Assembly (NCBI GenBank): GCA_023055355.1
Contig: JALJCS010000035.1
Coordinates: forward strand, 806,001-870,000
DNA: 64,000 nt
Source: Agelaius tricolor
Taxonomy: Eukaryota > Chordata > Aves > Passeriformes > Icteridae
Direction: 5' to 3'
Shown here: positions 52,401-61,400 of the stretch, one piece after another
Layout: each line of letters opens with the position of its first letter
How positions within the stretch are numbered: position 1 is the first letter of the stretch
Program-made: the position numbers and the translations under genes
The notes under the pieces: generated by a model
What the model saw: the letters and a program-made list of their open reading frames with translations, nothing else
What the model was told of the DNA's origin: nothing
Databases searched by the model: none

Positions 52401-55400
52401 TGGGCACTCATGGATTGGAGCCTGTTTGGCATCAGGTAAAATTCCTGTTTGGGTCCAGGCTGGAATCCCTTCCATCTGTGAGGAAAGGCTTCAACCAGGA
52501 AAATGGTGACTGAGGAGAAAAAAGATTATGGACTCTTCTAAAAAGTACCTGGGGTACCTCTTGCTGAAGGGGCTTTGTGTCCCACAGGCACCAGAATTTG
52601 TCTCTATTTCTGAGGAGTTCCAAGAGACACCAAGGAAGGGCAGGAATTCATTGATCCTCTGGTGGCTGACATAGACTCCTCCAGCCTGAGACCTGGCCAG
52701 GCAGAAATGGGACTGTTCCCATCCTTCTGTCTCCACAGATGTTTAAATGTTCTAAAAGTCTCACCTGTGGCACCCAGAGAGTCCCCATTCCTGGCTGCTT
52801 TCCCCACCCCTGCCTTGGCAATGCAGGGACACCCTGGGGATTCTGCCCTGCTCAGCCCCTGCTCCAACAGCCTGCACAGATCCTCCCGAGGAGGAACAGG
52901 GCCAGAAGAGACTGAAAGTGTCAGGAAATCCCCACTGAAGGGAGTGGAGCTGGCCCTGCTCGAGGGGGGCACACAAACAGCCCAGCCCTGCCCTGGGAAT
53001 TCCAGGGGCTCCTTAATTAGGGCTGGAAGGGGCAGGAATGCTGTCCCCAGCCAGGGAGAGTCCTGCAGCAGTTGTCACTTGGGATCAGCCCTGGGAGCAT
53101 TAAAGCCCAGCCCTGCAGCCCAGAAACAGCTTCAGAGCAGCTTTCACAGGATGTGGAGCTCACTGAGTGCTGAGCAGAGCAAAGCAGCTTAATTCCAGGG
53201 CAAAGCTCCCAGCCCCAGGCCCTGCACAGCAAACATGTGATCAGTGGTGCAGGAAGGTTAATGAAAGGAAGGGCTGCTGGCAAGAGCAGGGCCTGGGCAC
53301 CGTGGGCTGTCACATCAGGCCTGGATTAGATCTGGAAAAGCAGCACCAGCCAGGCAAGTGTCAGTGCTCAGCTCCATCAAAGCCCAGGTGCTGATTGTTC
53401 TAATGCAGGGCAAAGCTGAGAGTCAGCCCCAGGCACATTCCAGGGGGGCTCTGCCACCTCCAGGCTCCCAAAGCTGGGCCAGGATCTGCCAGGGGGACCC
53501 GAGCTGGGAACGGCAGCTGAGCCCTGCAGAGCCTGGGGCTCCGTGCCTGGCACCAGCTCCTGCCAGGACCTGCCAGGATCCTCCTGAGATCCCCCCAAGA
53601 TCCCTCCCAGATCCTCCTGAGATCCCCCCAAGATCCCTCCAAGATCCTCCTGAGATCCCCCCAAGCTCCCTCCAGGATCCTCCTGAGATCCTCCTGAGAT
53701 CCCCCCAAGATCCTCCTGAGATCCTCCTGAGATCCCCCCAAGATCCTCCTGAGATCCCCCCAAGATCCTCCTGAGATCCCCCCAAGATCCCCCCAAGATC
53801 CTCCTGAGATCCCCCCAAGATCCTCCTGAGATCCTCCTGAGATCCCCCCAAGATCCTCCTGAGATCCCCCCAAGATCCCCCCAAGATCCTCCTGAGATCC
53901 CCCCAAGATCCCTCCAGGATCCTCCTGAGATCCCCCCAAGCTCCCCCCAAGATCCTTCTGAGATCCCCCCAAGCTCCTTCCAAATTCCTTCCAAGCTCTC
54001 TCCCAGCCCCTTCCCTACAGATCCACTCCCAGCCAGGCTCAGGCAAGAGAGCAAAGTTGGATTTCCTGGCACAAGATCCAGGCCCTGAGGTGTCTCTGCC
54101 TGTACCCCTGAAAACCAGACTATGGAAGGGGTGGGAATTCACCAGATGGAATATTTGGCATAGTTTTATCCATTTTTAATAAAAGAAATTAAAAGAGAAC
54201 TATAAAACATCAAGCCTTGCAGCACTAGCAAATAAATACTCTCTGATGTTATCTTCTGCTGGAAAATACTGGATTCCCTGATCGTTTCTAATGGGGCTTG
54301 AAATTATCAAGGGATTTTGGTATTTTCCTCCTGTTTGCCTTCAGTTTTATCTTTCCTATTTCCCAGGCTCTGCACTGCACTGGTAAATAACTCTGAACTG
54401 CACAGAAAGTGTCAGCAAGGTCTCCTCCCAGCTCAGGCACACAGAACAATCCTTTCCCAGCCCCAGAACCAAGGACACCGCTGCAGCCTCAGCCCCAAAA
54501 AGTGCAAACAGCAGGGAATGGAGGAGAGCAACCTGGGAGGGTGGGACTGCATCCCCTGGAGCTGGGATTGGGCACTGAACCCCAGCGTGGAAATGGAGCA
54601 GAACTCATCAAAGGGTGAAAACTCCTGACTCTGAGTCCATCCTGGGCCCACCTTGGGTGCAGCCCTGCCTGGGCTCTTGCACTGCCCAAGGTGCATCCTT
54701 TGAAGGTTTTCTTAAATAAATCCCCACTTTATTCCTTTAACACTGTCCAGCCTCTGTTCCAGGAGCCTCTCCAGGCATCAGGAGAGCTGCCAGGAATGTG
54801 CTGTCACTGACAAAACCCCCTCATTTCTGAGCAAATGCCTCCCTTTGGTACCTGCTGGGACAGATGAGCTCAGCTGTCACCCCAGGTGTCCCCAGAGCTC
54901 AGATCCCCAGGGATTTGAGGGGACAGGGCCATACCTGCTCATGTCTGGCTCGGGGCCTTCATTCCTGTAGGATGCCTCCAGCTGCCTGTGCCGTGTCACG
55001 AGCTCGTCCACCAAGTTCTGCCTCCTGTCCCCCTCCAGCTGGGTGCTGGTGGCTCTGGGTTAAGGACCAAACTCACGTGGCCTCAGAGCTCTCCCCAAGC
55101 TCCTCTCAGCCCATCCAGTCAAGGATGGGGACACAGAGTGGCCAGAGGCAGGCTCTGTCCCAGCAGCCCAGAGTGCCCAGCCCTTCCTGCCCTGACAGTG
55201 ACAACGGCAGCACAGAGACCCCTCTGTGGCCAAGTGTCCTGCAGAGGGAACCAGGGGAAAGCCAGAGCGTGTGGCAGGGGGGGACAGCACATCCTGCACA
55301 CACACTCTGCACACATTTTACACTGCACATTCTGCACACACACTCTGCACATCACATTTTACACATCACATTCTGCACAGCACATTCTGCATAGCACATC

Positions 55401-58400
55401 CTGCACACACTTGGCACACATTTTACACGTCACATTCTGCACAGCACATTCTGCACAGCACATCCTGCACACACACTCTGCACACATTTTGCACATCACA
55501 TTCTGCACAGCACATCCTGCACACACATTTTACACGTCACATTCTGCACAGCACATCCTGCACACACACTCTGCACACATTTTGCACATCACATTCTGCA
55601 CAGCACATCCTGCACACACACTCTGCACACATTTTGCACATCACATTCTGCACTGCACATTCTGCACAGCACATCCTGCACACACACTCTGCACAGCACG
55701 TTCTGCACACCACACTTTGCACAGCACACTCTGCACACACTTTGCACAGCACATTTTCCCATTTTGCACACCACATTTTCACACTTTGCCCAGCACATTT
55801 TTCCACTTTGCACAGCACATTTTCCCACTTTGCACACCACATTTTCCCACTTTGCCCAGCACATTTTCCCACTTTGCACAGCACATTTTCCCACTTTGCG
55901 CACCACATTTTCCCATTTTGCACAGCACACTCTGCACACATTTTGCACACCACATTTTCCCACTTTGCACAGCACATTTTCCCACTTTGCACACCACATT
56001 TTCCCATTTTGCACACCACGTTTTCCCACTTTGCACAGCACATTTTCCCACTTTGCACACCACATTTTCCCACTTTGCACAGCACATTTTCCCACTTTGC
56101 ACACCACATTTTCCCACTTTGCAGAGCACATTTTCCCACTTTGCCCAGCACATTTTCCCACTCTGCACTCCGCAGGTGCCCCAGCCCGTGGGCAGCTGCT
56201 GGCACAGATGCATCTGCCGAGTGGACACCGCCCGCAGCAGCTGCTCCCTCAGCTGCTCGATCTTCTCCCTGAGGCTCTGCAGTGAGGACCTGATGGCCAC
56301 GTTGACCTGGGGGAACACAGACATTGTCACTGGCCTGCTCTGGCAGATCTGCACCACATCTCATGTAGATATAGCTTGGGTTTGTTGCTGAAATGGCTCC
56401 CAAGGTATTAAAAAGGTTTTTTTTCCCAGCCCCGTGACAGAAGAAGGAGTCGAGATTTATCGGTTCTGTTTTTCAAGGTTGTTTATTTTCTCTGATCTAT
56501 TCCATTCTTTCTCTGACCTGCTGAGGTCTGTCCAGCAGGTTGGGTTGTGGCACACTGACCACCCTTGGGGTGGTGTTGGCTTTTTGTACTAAGAACTACC
56601 TGTGCTTTATTTACAATAATTTCCCAATACCTATCACCCATGTTAGACAGTCTGTCTCTACCCTAAACCAATCCTGAAGTGTCACCATCACAGCAGAAGA
56701 TGGAGGACAAAAAGAAGGACAGGACACTCCCAGATTCCTCCATCTTGCCTCCTGAACCCCCAAAATTCCACTTTTTCACCCTCTGACAAATTCACTATCA
56801 CTCTGCTCAAACTCTTGTGGCTTGTAACTCTTCACACAAAGTTGGGAATTGTTTCCATGGGTTACAATCAAACCCACAGGTGTTTCTGACTCTGTGCCAA
56901 GGTCTCTGAGCCCCCGTGAGGGTCTCGAGTCCTCCAGGGCAGCCAGAGCAATGTCCTGGGATGTGACATAAATATTTAACTTTTAGTGCACAGGTGTGAA
57001 GGGCTCCACTGCAAGCCCAGAGAGCCTGTTCAGAGCCAGGAGTCACTGCTTGCAAAACAATGGAACAGTTTCACAAACACAACGCTGAGGCATTAATGCT
57101 GATGAATATGGAAAGCTGTCTTTCAAGTCTTTACAAACACACTTCTTTATATGGGCAAAACATTTCAGCACATTTTAATATTTTCCAGATAAATTTCCAG
57201 CTCTTTCCTCTGATCTTCAGTAAAAGTACAGGCACCAGCTTCTTTTGCCACTGGGTTTCTTCCCCAGCTACCAGGATCAGAGAGGAGGCTGCTACAGGTT
57301 CTCACATTCCCTGCACTGAACTCCTCCAGACTTGAAACCCAAGACCCCAAAGAAACCCAGATTGTTCCATTTCCCTTCTCAGCAGCACCCAGCTCCCCAG
57401 TCCTCTCTCACCACTGAGCAGCCCAAGCCCCAGATGTGTCTGCTCTCAGTAAAATTCAGCCATTCTTGCCTGCTACAAGCAAACCCCAGGCTGGCAGGAG
57501 CCCTCCTGCTTTCCCCCCACCCCTTCCCAACTCAAACTCACATTATCCTGAATTTGTCCTCCTAGGATGCTATTTCTTTTCATTCCAGTTATGCAGAAAA
57601 AAACCACTCAAACTGCAATTAACAATGCAAGTCGTCCTAATTAAGACTTGCTGTGCCTCTTGTTTACAACCTGTGGCTGACAAGGGGCAGCAACCCCAGC
57701 TTCTGCATAGGGAACTGGGACCAGAGAGGAAAATCTGCTCTCACTCTCAGCCCTGCCCTCCTGGAGCTCCAGAGCCAGCAGCAGCAGGGCAGGGCTGCCA
57801 GACCCTGCCTGAGTGCTCAGGGATGGAGCAGGAGAGCCTGAGAGACTGAACCTGTCAGGGATGGAGCAGGAGAGCCTGAGAGATTGAACCTGTCTGGGAT
57901 GGAGCAGGAGAGCCTGAGAGACTGAACCTGTCAGGGATGGAGCAGGAGAGCCTGAGAGATTGAACCTGCCTGGGATGGAGCAGGAGAGCCTGAGACACTG
58001 AACCTGTCAGGGATGGAGCAGGAGAGCCTGAGAGATTGAACCTGTCTGGGATGGAGCAGGAGAGCCTGAGAGACTGAACCTGTCAGGGATGGAGCAGGAG
58101 AGCCTGAGAGATTGAACCTGCCTGGGATGGAGCAGGAGAGCCTCAGGAGATGGAACCTGCCAGGGATGGAGCAGGAGAGCCTCAGGAGATGGAACCTGCC
58201 TGGGATGGAGCAGGAGAGCCTGAGACACTGAACCTGTCAGTGATGGAGCAGGAGAGCCTGAGAGACTGAACTGTCAGGGACGGAGCAGGAGAGCCTGAGA
58301 GACTGAACCTGCCTGGGATGGAGCAGGAGAGCCTGAGGCACTGAACCTGTCAGGGATGGAGCAGGAGAGCCTGAGACACTGAACCTGCCTGGGATGGAGC

Positions 58401-61400
58401 AGGAGAGCCTCAGGAGATGGAACCTGCCAGGGATGGAGCAGGAGAGCCTCAGGAGATGGAACCTGCCTGGGATGGAGCAGGAGAGCCTGAGACACTGAAC
58501 CTGTCAGTGATGGAGCAGGAGAGCCTCAGGAGATGGAACCTGCCTGGGATGGAGCAGGAGAGCCTCAGGAGATGGAACCTGCCTGGGATGGAGCAGGAGA
58601 GCCTCAGGAGATGGAACCTGCCTGACTGGCTGGGGCTTGCCCTCAAACACCACCAGACACAGCAGAGAGCAGATGCAGCCAGGCTGGGGCAGCCAAAATG
58701 CACCTCTGGACCAAAGCACCCAACACCCCCACAGCACCAGACCCAAACCAGCACAGGGGATCAGAGATCTGGGGAATGCTGAAGCCTCTGTGGGGCCTCC
58801 AGCTCTGCAGTCAGGTAATTAAAGGTAATTAATTTGGTTTGTTCTCAGCTCCAGGTGCAGAATGTTGCATTTGACTGACCCAGAACAGCAACAGAGCACA
58901 AAGGTGACATGGCCAAAAAAGTCAGTAAATGCAGCAGCCTGGCCAGGAACTGCATTGAGAGAACAAAAGATTTCCTCTCCTGTACACAAAACTAAGGTAG
59001 AAGAAAAGTAGAAACAAATAAACCAGTGGAAGTTTTATGATCAGCTGAACAGAGCAGAGTTCACAGGTAAGTGCTGGATTAAAATCCTTCCTCACAGTTT
59101 ATTTTTCCATTTTAGATTTTGTGCTCTATTTTTGGCTCAGCAACAAGCAAGAAGTTTGTCAGCTGTGCTAATTGCAAAGTACTACAAAAATAAACCCCTG
59201 TTTACATTCTCCCTAAAAGGCCAGTGCTGTACAAAGACATTTCCCTGCATTTCAGCACTCAGGGGGCACAGGACACGCGACTGCTCAGCCGTGGGTTTCT
59301 CAACAGGCATTTCTGTTATGGAAACACCTCTCTCCTTGTGGGAACCTTGTTTAGAGTAGAATCAAACGCTGCCAAATATTCCCCTTTACCTGTTAATGGA
59401 TTAAAGGAAGCTGGAAAACACAGGGCACGGGACAAATGATTTTATGGAGAAGTCAGCCACCCCTGCAATGTTTCCATAAAACACAAGCCCGGAGAGTTCC
59501 AGCCCCACAAAGGCTCCAAACAGCACCAGCCCCACGTTCCCCTGGGCTTTGGGCTCCTCAGGGTGGCCCTGATGGCAGGAGAGAACTTTGCCCTCTATAA
59601 ATACAGACACATTGAGCAGCAACCTTTTTATTGGTCTGCTGTTGTTGAGGTGTATCTGTGCAATTCTGATACTTCACCATGCTGAAAGCAGGAATTTAAT
59701 CTGCACCTCCAAACTCTCCAAAGGCAGAGAAAATACTGCTCAAATCCCACTTATTTGGGGTTTCTGAGACCCCTTCTCAACTCCTGCTGAAGTGAGGCTG
59801 CCATTCAGCAGCACTGATTATTGTGCACAGCCTACACACCCTTCCTCAGAACTTCTTCCAAGGAAACATTTCAAAAATGGCATTTGATTTGAAGAGCTCT
59901 CATCAAAGTGAGTGGCCCAGCAGACCCAGTGATCAGGCACTGCATTACAGCCCTGATACAGAGAGGGGGAGAAAAAGCACTGGGGCTTTAATTATGCCAA
60001 TTGTTATAAATGACCAACTCAGGGCTTACAGCAATTTTCATCTGAACACAGCCAAGGGAGCAGGTAATGACTCAAAGCTGCTCCTGAAGGAAGGGACAAG
60101 GCTTGGAGCCACAGGGAAAGCAGCCTCCTGAAAACCTTATTTTATTTCTCACTTATTTATTCTTTCTTATTTCTTCTTTCTGTTTCTTTATTTCACAGAA
60201 AGTGGAAAAACGTGGAGAACACAACATTCCTGGGTGAGCTCCAACTGCTGCTTCTTGTTCCTGTTTAACTCTGGGCTTGTATTTTGATAGAAATGCAGCT
60301 AAAACAAGGCTGCAAGATTGATACTCCCTCTGATCTGCAGCCACTGCAAAAGATAGGAGCCAGCCCTGGGTGAGGAACATCCCTGTTCAGAGAGAGAGGG
60401 AACAGAGCATCTGCTGAGCATCCCTGAGAATGCCAGCCTCTGGGACAGCTCCATCCCAGCATCCCTGAGAATGCCAGCCTCTGGGACAGCTCCATCCCAG
60501 CATCCCTGAGCCTCTGGGACAGCTCCATCCCAGCATCCCTGAGAATGCCAGCCTCTGGGACAGCTTCATCCCAGCACCCCTGAGAATGCCAGCCTCTGGG
60601 ACAGCTCCATCCCAGCATCCCTGAGAATGCCAGCCTCTGGGACAGCTCCATCCCAGCATCCCTGAGAATGCCAGCCTCTGGGACAGCTCCATCCCAGCAT
60701 CCCTGAGTCCCTGGGACAGCTCCATCCCAGCATCCCTGAGAATGCCAGCCTCTGGGACAGCTCCATCCCAGCATCCCTGAGTCCCTGGGACAGCTCCATC
60801 CCAGCATCCCTGAGAATGCCAGCCTCTGGGACAGCTCCACCCCAGCATCCCTGAGAATGCCAGCCTCTGGGACAGCTCCATCCCAGCATCCCTGAGCCTC
60901 TGGGACAGCTCCATCCCAGCATCCCTGAGAATGCCAGCCTCTGGGACAGCTCCATCCCAGCATCCCTGAGAATCCCAACCTCTGGGACAGCTCCATCCCA
61001 GCATCCCTGAGCCCCTGGGACAGCTCCACCCCAGCATCCCTGAGAATCCCAGCCTCTGGACCAGCTCCACCCCAGCACCCCTGACTCTCTGGACCAGCTC
61101 CATCCCAGCATCCCTGACTCTCTGGACCAGCTCCACCCCAGCACCCCTGACTCTCTGGACCAGCTCCATCCCAGCATCCCTGACTCTCTGGACCAGCTCC
61201 ACCCCAGCACCCCTGACTCTCTGGACCAGCTCCATCCCAGCATCCCTGACTCTCTGGACCAGCTCCATCCCTCGGGAACAGCCCGGAGCAGGCAGCGGGG
61301 CGTGCCCAGCACGGCCACGGCTCCTCCCTGAACCAGCGCTGCTGCACGCACAGATTCACCGGGGCTGACCCCAAACCACCGGGGAGCCGCTGTTCATCCC

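Larger units (their letters stand above)
47974..54934 (-). other. STX8: STX8 intron 4
   Basis: An intron of 6961 nt, phase 2. From the exon 5 side it contains a TA/TG-rich tract (48165-48400), the G-rich array (49317-49462), the A-rich array (49668-50768), a C/T-rich array (53573-54000) and an LTR (54335-54780). Unassigned stretches are 48410-49310, 50775-53570 and 54010-54330. A short A-rich run lies around 52038-52051. Confidence 0.87.

Noticed and set aside
60265..61374. A 369-codon frame of Gly-rich repeats
   Set aside because: It arises from the 41-bp minisatellite, whose unit length is not a multiple of three, so the open frames are compositional.
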